Below are positions 24,501-35,819 of a DNA stretch of 64,000 bases, in pieces. This DNA comes from Perognathus longimembris pacificus. Lineage: Eukaryota; Chordata; Mammalia; Rodentia; Heteromyidae. The first letter of the stretch is position 1. Each line of letters opens with the position of its first letter. The notes beneath the pieces are model-generated. The model ran no database searches. It saw nothing but the letters and a program-made list of their open reading frames with translations, and was not told the DNA's origin. A program made the translations under genes and the position numbers. The stretch lies in assembly GCF_023159225.1 (NCBI RefSeq), contig NC_063172.1, positions 40,181,832 through 40,245,831 of the forward strand, given 5' to 3'.

Positions 24501-25328
24501 GCACAACAAATAGGGGAAAGACTCAACAAATGGGACTACTACAAATTAAAAAGTTTCTGCACAGCTAAGGACATAGCCACCAAAATAGAAAGACAGCCAA
24601 CGATATGGGAAAGGATATTTACCAGCACAGCAACAGACAAAGGCCTGATATCTGTCATCTACAGAGAACTCAAAAAACTAAGCACCTCTAAGCCCAATAA
24701 ACCTATTAGGAAATGGGCAAAAGAGCTAAACAGAGACTTCACAAGAGAAGATATAAAAATGGCAAAGAAACACATGAGGAAATGGTCAACATCCCTGCTA
24801 GTAAAGGAAATGCAAATAAAAACAACCCTGAGATACCACCTCACCCCAGTTAGAATGGCCTATACTCTGAACTCAGGAAACAACAAATGCTGGAGGGGCT
24901 GTGGGGAAAGAGGAACCCTTCTCCATTGTTGGTGGGAGTGCAAATTAGTACAACCACTTTGGAGAACAGTATGGAGGTTTCTCAAAAAGCTCAATATAGA
25001 CCTACCCTATGACCCAGCCATACCACTCCTAGGCATCTACCCTAAACAGCAAAACCCAAGATATCAAAAAGACATTTGTACTTCCATGTTTATCGCGGCA
25101 CAATTCACAATAGCCAAAATATGGAAACAACCCAGATGCCCCTCCACAGATGAATGGATCCAAAAAATATGGTACTTATACACAATGGAATACTACATAG
25201 CGATTAGGAATGGCGAAATATTGTTATTCGCAGGGAAATGGTCAGAACTCAAACAAATAATGTTGAGTGAGACAAGCCTAGAACACAGAAAACAAAAGGG
25301 TATGATCTCCCTGATATATGACTGTTAA
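21507..25328 (+). pseudogene. L1 ORF2 (endonuclease-reverse transcriptase), disabled
   Basis: Nominal length is 1273 residues, close to 1275 in human L1. The APE-type endonuclease is open at 21507-22448 with N14, E43, Y115, D145, N147, T192, D205, D229 and H230 in place; position 228, normally Ser, is Cys. Near 22440 the frame shifts, and it shifts back in an A8 run at 22649-22656; the two lesions cancel. A TAA at 23028-23030 (residue about 508) replaces the expected Tyr just before the RT domain. Downstream, 23106-25328 is open with [18 protein letters not shown] as the RT catalytic motif (FADD in most L1s; Asp codons at 23604 and 23607), and a C-terminal CX3CX7HX4C knuckle near 24890-24940. 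Only in a trans-complemented state could this RNA be copied. Confidence 0.95.
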
Positions 25329-25572
25329 CAAAGGGAGACGGAGAGACAGTAGAGACCAAGTCTGTGAACACGGTATATGTGCTTGATACATTGTATATTG
25401 CATATGTGTCTACCTGACCTAGACAAGGGATGGAAAAACAGGTTGTAAGATATCACAAGAAATGCACACACTGCCCTACTATGTAACTGCACCCTCTTTG
25501 CACAACACCTTGTAAAAAAATTTATGTTCAATTAATAAAAAAAAATGTGAAAAAAAAGAACTTGAAAAAAAA
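25329..25572 (+). other. L1 3'UTR, poly(A) signal and tail
   Basis: A short 3'UTR of about 200 bp with AATAAA at 25534-25539, then an A-rich tail broken by tgtg and gaacttg. Its last 80 bases (gaaatgcacacactgccc region) match the terminal module of the older truncated copies, but the G-rich stretch those copies carry is absent here. Confidence 0.85.
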
Positions 25573-25587
25573 AAAGATGTAATGATC
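25573..25587. repeat. Right target-site duplication of L1
   Basis: aaagatgtaatgatc, identical to 19068-19082. Confidence 0.96.
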
Positions 25588-26884
25588 TCCTCTCCATTTT
25601 AATTCCAGATCATCAGAGAATCAGTGTGACAGAGTGCTAAAATCAGTGATATAAGATTGTAGAGTGATACTGTTTCACTTCTCAAAAGAGCACAGGTGCT
25701 TTCCAGAGTTGTCATGGCTGATGGTTTTATCTAAAAACAATTGGGGATTCCTAGGTATAGACTCAGAAGTAAGATTAGTTTTTCCAAGATGGTAAGGGAG
25801 AACATAACAGAGTCCAACTGAGTCCAAAAGAGTCCAATGGTTAATTTAATATAAGAATATTAAAACAAAATTCGCAAGAATCAGACTTCATTTATTTTTT
25901 GGGGGTGGGCAGCACTTTGTTCTAAGGAAGAAGATTGTTCTAGAAGGGATCAGATATTGGGAGCTTGGTCATCAGTGTGGTGTTACTGGGAAGTGGTAGG
26001 CTTTCAGAGCAGGTCACGGGGTCTCAACCTGAAGAGAAGGCACTCTGTTCTGGACTGGCTTTCTGTTGGGTGGTATTACAGGCCACACACAGAATATTGG
26101 CGTCTGAAGCCACAGCTGCCTGGTAGGACTGAGTCCACAAATGGTATATTTGGGTACTATGTGGATGGCACAAAGTGAATACAATTAAATTATCGAGGAC
26201 CAGTTAGTTTGGGTCCTCCCACACACCTCATCATAGAAGTGTTCTGTGTCATGGGAGAATGATGGGGAAAACAGTGTTGTTTTTTTTCATAGACCATCAG
26301 AGAGCCCTGTTAATATCTGCTTAGCTACAAAGTAATAATAACAATCAATGAAGTAATAATAATTACTAATGATCACTGAATATTTTAGTATGATTGTCTT
26401 CATAAAGAATTTATTTAGAATATGAAAAGGAATTCCCGGTTTTATATCCCTTAAGATATTAGCACACCTCTGATGGATTTGTTGCTTCTCATCCCCTCCC
26501 CCAGTGCCCAGAACTGCCTGGTACATAGTAGATCCTCAGAAAGCAGTTGTGAAGAAGTAAAATAATTGAAGTTCTCATTGCCTCTAGGTATGGATGGCTC
26601 TCAGCTCAGGTGGGAAGTAAGAAGGCTCTTTCTGCTTTTTCTTCTGAGCCCTGTCTGAGATTTGCATGCTTTTCTAATGCCTTGTTTCTAATGCTTCCCC
26701 ATCAACCTGCTAATGTACCCTGGCAGGCTTTCCTTTCTCTGCCTCTCTCCCTTCAAACTATGTTCATGTCCATTTAATGAGACTATTCCATCTCACTGCT
26801 GTCAGGAAAACTGATTTCATTCGTTCATCTTCTAAAATAAATTAGGCCAAGGCTTGCATGATATCTACTTCAAAGTACACGTTG
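25588..26884. other. Mostly unassigned
   Basis: Right flank of the L1. One piece, 26500-26560 ('ctgcctggtacatagtagatcctcag'), resembles an L2 or MIR 3' end in plus orientation. Nothing else is supported. Confidence 0.45.
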
Positions 26885-27105
26885 GATTTGAAAAATATTT
26901 GAAGAATGGGGGAATGCAGGGAAGAACCCAATGCATATCTTACAAAATTAAGAAGAATGAGGGAAGGGGTAGGTAAGGGAGGGATGAGTGAGAATGTTGA
27001 AAAGGATGACATTGATCAAGATATATTGTATTCATAAACTGCTTTGTTAAATGGCAATGACTTTGTACAACTACTTAAAAGTAATAAAAATATGTAAAAA
27101 AAAGA
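26885..27105 (+). mobile_element. Older L1 3'UTR fragment
   Basis: Shares 'aatgcatatcttacaaaat', 'gagggaaggggtagg' and 'cactgct/aaactgctttgttaaatggca' with the L1 end at 31985-32515, so both belong to one older subfamily. Ends with taataaaaatatg and an A tail. Confidence 0.7.
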
Positions 27106-27489
27106 TAATAGCACACCTTCCATAAGCCAACAGCAATCATATAATTGAACTCTCAAACCTTGTTTCCAGAAGTTATTCTTTTTATAGTAATAGAAATGTT
27201 CATCCCTACTTGTTGTCTAGCTTTAATGCATATGGAGGTCAATCCTCTCCACAAGGATCAGAATATATAGTGAAAATAGTCTTAAAATTGGAAACTATTT
27301 AAAATTTGGAGTAAGTTTTAAGTATAGTTGTTTCAGGTCTTTCAACGATTTCTTTTCATGGGAAAACATAATTAGATTTGAAATTACTTAAACTCATACT
27401 TACACTTTCTATGGTGAAAGTAACACATGTAATTTTTATGAAAAGATAATGTTAAATGTTATGATGCTTTATAGGAACAAAAACTTGAG

Positions 27490-27600
27490 AGGGAGGAGGT
27501 AACAAGTTGGATAAGAAATGTACACACTGCCTTACGTATGAAACTGTAACCCCTCTCTGGACATCACTTTGCCAATAAAGAAATAAGTAAAAACCTGGAG
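27490..27600 (+). mobile_element. Very short L1 3' end
   Basis: Contains 'ggaggtaacaagttggataa' and 'cttacgtatgaaactgtaac', then caataaagaaataag. Confidence 0.85.
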
Positions 27601-28502
27601 TTTCTTAGCACACAGATTTCAGAGAAATGAAGTACAAAGACTGAAGAAGCTGTGAACATAATTTAGGAAAGAGCATTTTGAAAATACTTTGGATAAATCA
27701 TTCACTTTGTGTGGAATTGCTAATGATTTCTCATAGTATTCTACTTCATAACCTTATCAAACCCTTAACATTTCCAACAATGGATGGTAACTGATTTTGT
27801 TTTGTTTTGCATCTATCATTGTAAGTTAATTATGTTTGTGTGACTAACTGTGTTTTAGGTAGCTCTGTTGATACTAGGTCATTTTTATCAAGCTATTAAT
27901 TTCTTATAGGTCAATTTTTTCCATCATTCCTAACAAATGGTAGAAGTACATCTTTCCCTGACAGCCATGTTTTTTCTTTATTTTCAGTTTCTACTTAATA
28001 GCACAATCCTTCATTTTTCAACTGTTGCAGTACAAATAAATTGCTGCCATCCTCAGAATTAAAAAAATATATTTTCATATATCATCCTGATTCATGTTTG
28101 ATTGAAATTTCAAATCCAACCCCAAATATTGTTCTCCTGATGCATAATGTTATCTTGCTAATTGCCTATAATTTATGTGGTTTGTACACATCTACTTTGA
28201 CCAGATCTCCTTCGTATGTCCTTTTCTGTACTTTATATCATTATTAAGGTGTATCTAGCTGTTGTCTGAAAGAGAATTATGAATCCCTGATTCTATTGGC
28301 GAAGACAGATTAGTACCTACTAGCTATTCACACAAAAACCAAACTGAAATAGTCTCCTGATTACACCTGAATTCTTTAACTAGTTTTCTCACTGACTTTT
28401 TCCCTAAGAGTCAAACTTTTAAATTTCACTAATTTGCATAAAAACTAACATGTACTAAGGGCTTTCTGTATACTGAGCATACTGAAATTACTTGCTTTAT
28501 TT
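27601..28502. other. Unassigned AT-rich DNA
   Basis: No feature could be supported. Confidence 0.5.
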
Positions 28503-28587
28503 ATTTTCCTTGGTACTAGGGACTAAGCTCAGGGTCTTGCACTTGCTAGACAAATGGTCTACTCAAGAAGCCACATCTCCAGTCATT
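28503..28587 (-). repeat. ID-like SINE fragment
   Basis: 'ggtactagggactaagctcagggtcttgcacttgctag ... ccacatctccagtca' is the reverse complement of a single tRNA-derived arm. It abuts the L1 fragment that follows. Confidence 0.5.
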
Positions 28588-29848
28588 ACAGAAAGCCCAC
28601 AGATTGGGAGAAGATCTTTACCTTCCATACAATGGACAAAGGCCTCATATCTAAAATATATGCAGAACTCAAAAAATTAAATTCCTCCCAAACAAATCCT
28701 CAAAGAACCAATCGCCCCCCTCAACAAATGGGCCAAAGATCTAAAAAGAGACTTCTCTGAAGAGGAAATGAGAATGGCCAAGAGACACATGAAGAAGTGC
28801 TATACGTCACTGGCCATAAAAGAAATGCAAATCAAAACAACACTGAGATTCCACTTCACCCCAGTAAGAATGTCCATTATCAGGAAAACTAACAATAACA
28901 AATGTTGGAGGGGGATGTGGCCAAAAGGGAACCCTTCTACTTTGTTGGTGGGAATGTAAGCTTGTTTAACCACTCTGGAAAGCAGTGTGGAGCTTCCACA
29001 GAAGGCTAAACATAGAGCCTCCCTACCACCCAGCAGCCCCACTTTTGGGCATCTACCCGAAGATTACAAGCAAGACCACACTAGAGCCTCCAGCACAATC
29101 ATGTTCATCATAGCACAATTTGTCATTGCTAAAATATGGAAACAACCCAGACCCTCAGTAGATGAGTGGATCAAGAAAATGTGGTACATATACACAATGG
29201 AATTCTATGCCTCTGTCAGAAAGAAGGATACTGCCCAATTAGTAAGGAATTGGAAGGACTTGGAAAAAATCATATTAAGTGAAGTAAGCCAGACCCAAAA
29301 AAACATGAACTCTATGGTCTCCCTCATAGGGAATAATTAGTATATTTCCACATTAGACATAGCAGATCACAATAGCTATGCCCATATAAACCCACAAGAT
29401 AATGCTAAGCAAAATGAACTCCATGTTATGGAAATAAGTGGTATATCATTGTTATAGTTAATTTCAACATGCCTTGTGAAACCGGATTTTTTTTACCCTT
29501 CTCATAGTCCCTTCTTGTGGTTTTACTCCTGCTATTACTGTAACGGATCTTAATACCCTGAAATATATGTATATATGTATATGGGAACTAGGGAAGGGAA
29601 AGGGAATACCAAAATCAAGAGACAAAAGACAAAAAGACTAACCATTGCAATAGCGACACTCACAAAACCAATTGGTATTAACCAACTGTAAAACTCATGG
29701 TGGGGAGAAAACTGGGGTGGGGGGAGACAGTGGCAGGGGATGAAGGAGGAGGTAACAAGTTGGATAAGAAATGTACTTCCCTTACATATGAAACTGTAAC
29801 CCCTCTGTACATCACTCTGACAATAAAGAACACAAACAAAAAAGAAAG
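28588..29848 (+). mobile_element. 5'-truncated L1 (ORF2 C-terminus plus 3'UTR)
   Basis: Frames with small shifts encode the ORF2 C-terminal region: [20 protein letters not shown], then [12 protein letters not shown], then WYIYTMEFYASVRK, ending in stop at 29340. The 3'UTR includes a G-rich tract at 29697-29745, the terminal 'ggtaacaagttggataagaa' module, and AATAAA at 29822. Several frameshifts; inactive. Confidence 0.92.
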
Positions 29849-29867
29849 TGCAATTGTGATCGCCTCT

Positions 29868-29965
29868 CCCCCATTTTATGGATTAAAGAAACCCTGAGAC
29901 CCAGAGAGGTAAAGCACTTGTTCAAGTCTGATTAGTCTTCCTAAATGGCTAATGTGAAATCTCTG
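29868..29965 (+). repeat. MIR-like ancient SINE remnant
   Basis: 'ccattttatggattaaagaaaccctgagac' followed by 'gaggtaaagcacttgttcaa' matches the MIR core order (ccattttacagatgaggaaactgag ... gttaagtaacttgcccaa). Confidence 0.6.
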
Positions 29966-30879
29966 CTTTTTCCATATAGCTCTTAACAATTAACATCATG
30001 CAAAATGCTCTTGTTCCTATTTTGCTTTAAGTAATTTACAGCATGTAAATTCTTGATATCACTTTTGTCTGGATAGTAATTCTATCATATATATATTGAC
30101 TAATGTTCAGCTAGTTCTGTGCTAGATATAAAAAGGCTATACAAAATAAATCTTATAGCCTTATATATTTAGGGAATAATTTTTCTCTGGCTTCCTTTGG
30201 ATAGATAGTCTATGGTTTCAATTCAGAATGTTGAGCTCTCAGTACCTCTAAAACGCAGAAGCTGGCCTCCAAAGAGATATTTATTGAGCTATCTCAGGAG
30301 CACTTGAAAACTAATCTACAGCTTGTCTAATGATAAGCACCTTGTTCTACAGAAACAAATGTGTATAAAATATTATGTCCTAATGTAGGCTTTCATTGTG
30401 GCATAAAACTTTGTTGTTATAGATGACAATGTCTGAAAAAGCGATTGTCCTACTTGGAAAGCAATCATCTGGCATTTTATAGGTAAACCGAGCTGAGGGT
30501 TTTCAAGTTGTCAGGAGTGGATAATCATATAGAGATCTATCTTCTTGCTCAGTTTCTTGGGGATTTGAACATTCTCAAGGAAGCAATTTCATTTTTATCA
30601 ATCTTGAGATTTCATTAAAAAATTGGAATATATTTATAATGTGATTTAGCAAGTCAGTTTGCATACAGAGCTTCAGTCAACCCACACAGAAAATTGTGCA
30701 AGGAAGATGACTACAGGAGGTTGAAAACCAATTACATTGTCACTCAGAGTTACCATTTCATCAGGTGTCAAGTGTTCATCAGCAAGAATGAACTCCATAT
30801 CTTTTAAAACAATGAGGGAAACATTCAGATTGCTCAAGACATTGTTGATGGGAGAATACATTTAAAACACGGACCTGTG
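29966..30879. other. Unassigned DNA
   Basis: No feature could be supported. A 62-codon minus-strand frame at 30673-30861 has no splice sites or family resemblance. Confidence 0.45.
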
Positions 30880-31315
30880 TCAAGGTGATATCAGTAGTCC
30901 TAAATTTAGTGTAGCCTTGTCCCATGCTCACAATAGCCCGATTACAGACTCAATCTGAGTGTCCATCAATGGAAGAAGGATGAAAGAAATGTATTAGATA
31001 TGCACAATGGAATGCTTTTTAGCCTCAAAAAAAGGGAATTCTGGATATTTGTGACAACCTGAATGAATCTATAAGACATGCAAAATGAAATAAGTCAGGC
31101 AGGGAATAATGAATACTGCAAATTCTTTCTTGTATGTGGAATCTACAAGCATTAAATTCAGATGCTGAGTGCAGAATAGTAGTTAGAGGGTGGGAGAAAA
31201 TAAGAATGGAGAAATATGTGATAAGATATGAATTTTCAATCAAACAAGTTAAGTATTTAGAGGTCATCATTTTTATATCATGTTGAACTATAATAAAACA
31301 TGCTGCATATTTAAC
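30880..31315 (+). mobile_element. Ancient L1 3' fragment
   Basis: Contains decayed versions of the ORF2 C-terminal text ('gtgtccatcaatggaagaagga', 'atgcacaatggaatgctttt', 'gaaataagtcaggcaggg') and the following 3'UTR. Many lesions; older than the other L1 pieces. Confidence 0.7.
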
Positions 31316-31984
31316 AACTGCTAAGCATAAATTTCAAATGTTCTCATCACAAATTTTGTCAAGTCTTTTAGGTATAATTATAGGTATAATTTTCTCGATT
31401 TACTCATTATATATTACATACACATATCAGTGTGTATCCTATTAACATATATAATTGTATCTTGTTAATCTATATTACTATAAAATAAAGACTCTTTGAC
31501 TCACACAGTGAAGAAAATTAGCTCTTCCCTGAAAAGCTGATTATTCTATCCTATGAATACAATATTGAGAAATTAGCGCATATAATTTGAATATATGTTA
31601 GCTAAAACTTTACAAGAGTGAACTGGATATACTTAAGAAATCGCTTCCAATATTTTCAAATAGAAAAATTTACTTATCTGTAAAATTTTGAGTTTTAAGA
31701 TCAAAACCACGCAATTAAAATTTTCAGTATTTTTTATAGGTGTGATATTATAATAAAATAGTATTATTACAGAGATTTGGAAGAAGAAAATGATAATTAT
31801 TGTTAAATTAATAGTCCTGTAACATTCTAGGCAATACCAGGGATCCAACAATCTGTCTAATAAGATGAAGGAAATAATTTATATAGGCAGACTTTGAATA
31901 TAAAGAAAAGTGGAGAATTTAGAACCTGAAAACACTATTGGTAGAATTCAAAATGATGCAGCTACTATGTAAAACACTATGGAT
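31316..31984. other. Unassigned AT-rich DNA
   Basis: No feature could be supported. Confidence 0.45.
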
Positions 31985-32515
31985 GCAAACTACATTTAAC
32001 AGATGATTCAGCCAGCCCACTAACATGTATTTATCCAGAAGAACTGAAATTAGTATCTCAAAGAGATGATAATGATCTAACTTTCATTTCAGCATAATGC
32101 ACAAGGAGCTAAATGTAGCTACAATCTAAATAATGGATGAAGTAAGTAATATATACATTCAATGGAATGCTATTCAACTTTAAAAAAGAAGGAAATTCTG
32201 TCACAACATGATGTACCTGGGGGCATTATACTAAGCAAAATTAACTAGTCGGAAAAAGAAGTACTGTTTGACTCAAGCTACATGAGGCATATAAGATAGG
32301 CAAACTCATGGGATGAAAACATCGAAATAGACCAGTGAAGATAAGAGGGGGAGAATGCAGTCAAGAATCCAATGCATATCCTACAAAATGAAGAAGAGTG
32401 AGGGAAGGGGCAGGTAGGAGGGCATGGGTGAGGATGTTGAAAGAGGTGACATCAATCAAGATACATTGGATTCACACACTGCTTTCTTAAATGGCAGTTC
32501 TTAAAGATATTAAAA
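31985..32515 (+). mobile_element. Ancient L1 3' fragment
   Basis: ORF2 C-terminal remnants ('cattcaatggaatgctattc', 'gcattatactaagcaaaat') followed by a 3'UTR of the same subfamily as 26885-27105. Confidence 0.7.
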
Positions 32516-32519
32516 AAAT

Positions 32520-33765
32520 GGAAAAAGTACCCTTTGGACTTGTAAATATTTAAAACATTGTAATATTTCTCAGGAGAAAGGGGGAGAGGAAAGAGGAAGT
32601 TGTATGTCAACCAGTTTAATGTTTCAGTTAAACAAGGAAAATCCTAGGGCTCATCTGTGTAATATTGTATGGTAAAAAAACGCTGCAATGTACACGTGGA
32701 ATATTTGTAAGAGGCCATGTTAGATGTTATGTTTTCTCTATTTTTTAAAAATAGCTAAATATTTAAAAAGAACCAACTAAAATGTTGGAAGAAAATTGAA
32801 TGGATATGCTCCAGTGAACAAAGACAGCATTAGAAACTACAAAAAGAATATAGGAGAAGTTATTTGTCAGAATTCTAAATGATATTTCCATGATAATAGT
32901 GCCATTTAAAAATGCTATTAACTAATGTATTTTGTAGTGCCTTTCCCTTTCTCCATAAACTCAAAAGTAGTTTTAGTTAAAATGATTCTTTAAAAGTCAA
33001 ATGAGGCACATCTACAACTACTAAGCAGTGTGTTCTTTGTCATGAGCGGCCGAAAAAAAGAGAACATTTAGGAAAAACATACAAGTGTTGCTCAGCAAAC
33101 TCATGCATGAGTTCACATATTTTAGAAGCATTTTCTTGTAGAAGTAAAATTATTTCTTTTAGAGCTCTTATGATTTTATTATTTGTTCAAATTATATTTT
33201 ACTTCATAGGAACTTTGTACAAATATTAACATTTTAAAAAATCATATATTTTAACATTGATTTGCTTAAAACTAGAAATCGAGAAAGCACAGGTCAGTTA
33301 GTATGACTAACACAATTTACTTTGTTAATATTTTAGGCTGTGTATGTACAATGTCTATGGTACTATTTATTTTCTGCAATGAATTCCAAATATTTATTTA
33401 GTGAGTTTGAGTTTAAATAACAATAAAATTAATAATAAACAATCACGTAAAATTAACATAATATTACAGTCATTGTATAAGTTTTATATAATATGTTCAG
33501 GCCAGAGAGCATATTTCAGAATAGATGTATCCAATATGTATTAAAATGTAAACTTTCATTTGAGAACAAAGCTGTCTGTCTGAATACCCCTTCCTATCTT
33601 AAAGAAGAGCCTTTATTTGGGTGATTCACTATCTTAATCAGTCCTCAGAACGATGTCAGAGAACAGTAATCATGTAACAAATATTTGCTGGCTGACTGAG
33701 TAAAAATGACACTAAGTGATAGGTAGGATGATGATGAGGAGGAGGATAACAACATAATACTCAAC
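32520..33765. other. Unassigned AT-rich DNA
   Basis: No feature could be supported. Confidence 0.5.
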
Positions 33766-33769
33766 ACCA

Positions 33770-34040
33770 TCTGGTACCAATGCCTCATGCCTATTATTCT
33801 AGTTATTCTCAGGAGGCTGAGATCTGAGGATCATGGTTCAAAGCCAGCCTGGGGTAGGACAATTCATGAGACTTTTTTCTCCAATTAACTCCTTCCCCAA
33901 AAAGCTGGAGGTGGAACTGTGGCTCAAGTGATAGGGAAAAAACATCAACCCCCCCCCCCCCCCCCCCCCCCCCCCGCCAATAAAAAACATTAGGAAAGTG
34001 CCTAGCCCTGAGTTCAAACCCCAGGGGTGGCACCAAAAAT
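33770..34040 (+). mobile_element. B1-left/Geo-right SINE with internal poly-C
   Basis: Left arm 'atgcctattattctagttattctcaggaggctgag ... aaagccagcctgggg'; right arm 'ggaactgtggctcaagtga ... cctgagttcaaaccccagg'. The right arm is interrupted by a C homopolymer. Confidence 0.85.
33949..33975. repeat. (C)27 homopolymer
   Basis: Twenty-seven consecutive C, then GCC. Unusual for a mammalian genome, where long mononucleotide runs are nearly all A/T. Confidence 0.9.
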
Positions 34041-34379
34041 GAAACAAAACAGAAAAAGAAAACAAGCAAACAACCAAAAAGCATAAGTAAGTTCTTTAAC
34101 ACCACTAAGACCATCTTTTCAGTATTCTTTCAATAGCTTTACAAGTGAAAATTTTGCTTGCTTATTAAAATCTCAGGAGAATTCACTGGCTAGAGAAAAT
34201 AGGACTTCAGTGGAACTTTGGGCCATCTGGCACAAAAATAAGGATTCAGAGAAAGACCTGTACAGGGCTATTTGAGAAGCTGGTGTTACTCACAGCCACT
34301 CTAGCACCTTACTCAACCTGATGGAATGATAGGAATGACCTCCTAGGAAGAGTGAAAAGAACAATACTGTCCATAGAAC

Positions 34380-34380
<1 letters not shown>
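34041..34380. other. Unassigned DNA
   Basis: No feature could be supported. Confidence 0.45.

Positions 34381-34381
<1 letters not shown>

Positions 34382-34413
<32 letters not shown>
34382..34413. repeat. (GT)16 microsatellite
   Basis: Uninterrupted GT run. Confidence 0.96.
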
Positions 34414-34416
<3 letters not shown>

Positions 34417-34730
34417 CACTTGGACAAAAAATAATCCTCCCATAGGTTTTCTAATGTGTCCTCTCCTTTCAGGCCCATATAAGGAGAGTTTACCAAGACT
34501 GGAGGCAAGGGTAGGATTCAAAAGACCAAAATATTTAAAAAAAATCAAGACTGTCTCAAGTCAGATTATAGATGGCTAAGATAATTATTTATTCTCTGAT
34601 TTCACTTTATTTCTTCCTATTCTGTAGAAATGAGAATAACTTCCTTAAAATTTGAAATTATAATAAATTTTCTCTGTGGTTTCAAATGGCTTCTACTAAA
34701 CTGTAACTCAGCTCAACAGAGAGCACTTCC
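34414..34730. other. Unassigned DNA
   Basis: No feature could be supported. Confidence 0.45.
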
Positions 34731-34740
34731 AAAGGACTCT

Positions 34741-34742
34741 AT

Positions 34743-34781
<39 letters not shown>

Positions 34782-34997
34782 GTTAGTTAGTTAGTTATTT
34801 TTGGCCAGTCCTGGGCCTTGGACTCAGGGCCTGAGCACTGTCCCTGGCTTCTTTCCGCTCAAGGCTAGCACTCTGCCACTTGAGCCACAGCGCCCCCCCT
34901 GGCCGTTTTCCATATATGTGGTGCTGGGGAATGGAACTGAGAGGTTCATGTGTAGGAGGCAAGCACTCTTGCCCCTAGACCATACTCCCAGCCCCCA
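34741..34997 (-). mobile_element. IDL-Geo SINE with (TTTA)n/(TTAG)n tail
   Basis: Reverse full-length copy whose tail (34741-34798) is about 10 ATTT units then four AGTT units. Direct repeat aaaggactct at 34731-34740 and 34998-35007 places the microsatellite inside the inserted element. Confidence 0.93.
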
Positions 34998-35194
34998 AAA
35001 GGACTCTTGATGTGGGAAAAATAAGATTTTCTAATAAAGTATATAGGAACAGTAAGACAATGAATATATATGCACACACTATAACCGATGTTAGAAAATT
35101 TTTTTACAACTGGGACTTCCATTAAACATTGTTACTTAAAGGGAAAGATTAATTTTGCCACACAAAAAATCCCACAGCAGAGATTTTTACAGAC

Positions 35195-35280
35195 CTGATT
35201 TTATTTACTACTCTCAATAACTTGCACAAACTTCCTTTAACAGATGTGGAAGTAAGCTCAGAGAAACAGTAATTTGTATT
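35195..35280 (+). repeat. MIR-like ancient SINE remnant
   Basis: 'ttatttactactctcaataacttg ... cagatgtggaagtaagctcagagaaacagtaattt' follows the MIR core order; very diverged. Confidence 0.4.
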
Positions 35281-35375
35281 AGTTTGATAGCTGTTCCAAG
35301 CACCCTTTGATACTGGGAATCATTACAAGGGAAAGTCTTAGTTTACTTGGACCTAAAACCCAAGAATAACTTTTC

Positions 35376-35590
35376 ATGGGGCTGGGAATATGGCCTAGTG
35401 GCAAGAGTGCTTGCTTCATATACATGAAGCCCTGGGTTCGATTCCCCAGCACCACATATGTAGAAAATGGCCAGAAGTGGCGCTGTGGCTCAAGTGGCAG
35501 AGTGCTAACCTTGAGCAAAGAGAAGCCAGGGACAGTGCTCAGGCCCTGAGTCCAAGGCCCAGGACTGGCAAAAAACAAGAAAAAAAAAAA
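35376..35590 (+). mobile_element. IDL-Geo SINE, best-preserved plus copy
   Basis: Intact A-box tggcctagtgg (35391-35401) and B-box ggttcgattcc (35435-35445) in the left arm. The right arm has a second A-box-like tggctcaagtg (35486-35496) and a weaker B-box-like agtccaaggcc (35549-35559). Perfect direct repeat aagaataacttttc at 35362-35375 and 35591-35604. Confidence 0.95.
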
Positions 35591-35757
35591 AAGAATAACT
35601 TTTCTTTGAACTGAATTGATTAAACTTAGATATGTCCTCTGCAAGAGCAAATAGAACTTTACTTTTGCCATTTATAAAAGGCAGAGGGATGGATTTCTGG
35701 TTGTCTCCCCCTCCTATAGTGTTTAGAGACCTGTGACTATGTGCCCTTCCTATTTCA

Positions 35758-35759
35758 AT

Positions 35760-35799
<40 letters not shown>

Positions 35800-35801
35800 A
35801 T
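35758..35801. repeat. 44-bp perfect AT palindrome
   Basis: atgacat followed by alternating TA and closing with atgtcat; every base pairs with its mirror. A further (TA)n follows to 35812. Confidence 0.93.
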
Positions 35802-35819
35802 ATATATATATATTCTATT

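Larger units (their letters stand above)
19083..25572 (+). mobile_element. Full-length LINE-1 retrotransposon
   Basis: About 6.5 kb, containing in order a CpG-rich 5'UTR, ORF1, a 46-bp A-rich spacer, ORF2, a short 3'UTR and an interrupted A-rich tail. The 15-bp direct repeats are perfect, so insertion is fairly recent. ORF1 is open throughout, but ORF2 carries one nonsense codon and two frameshifts, so the copy cannot move autonomously. It is markedly younger than every other L1 piece in the window, which are all 5'-truncated. Confidence 0.97.

Noticed and set aside
30673..30861. 62-codon minus-strand frame containing LADEHLTPDEMVTLSDN
   Set aside because: Looks protein-like, but there is no acceptor or donor, no extension in frame and no family I recognise.
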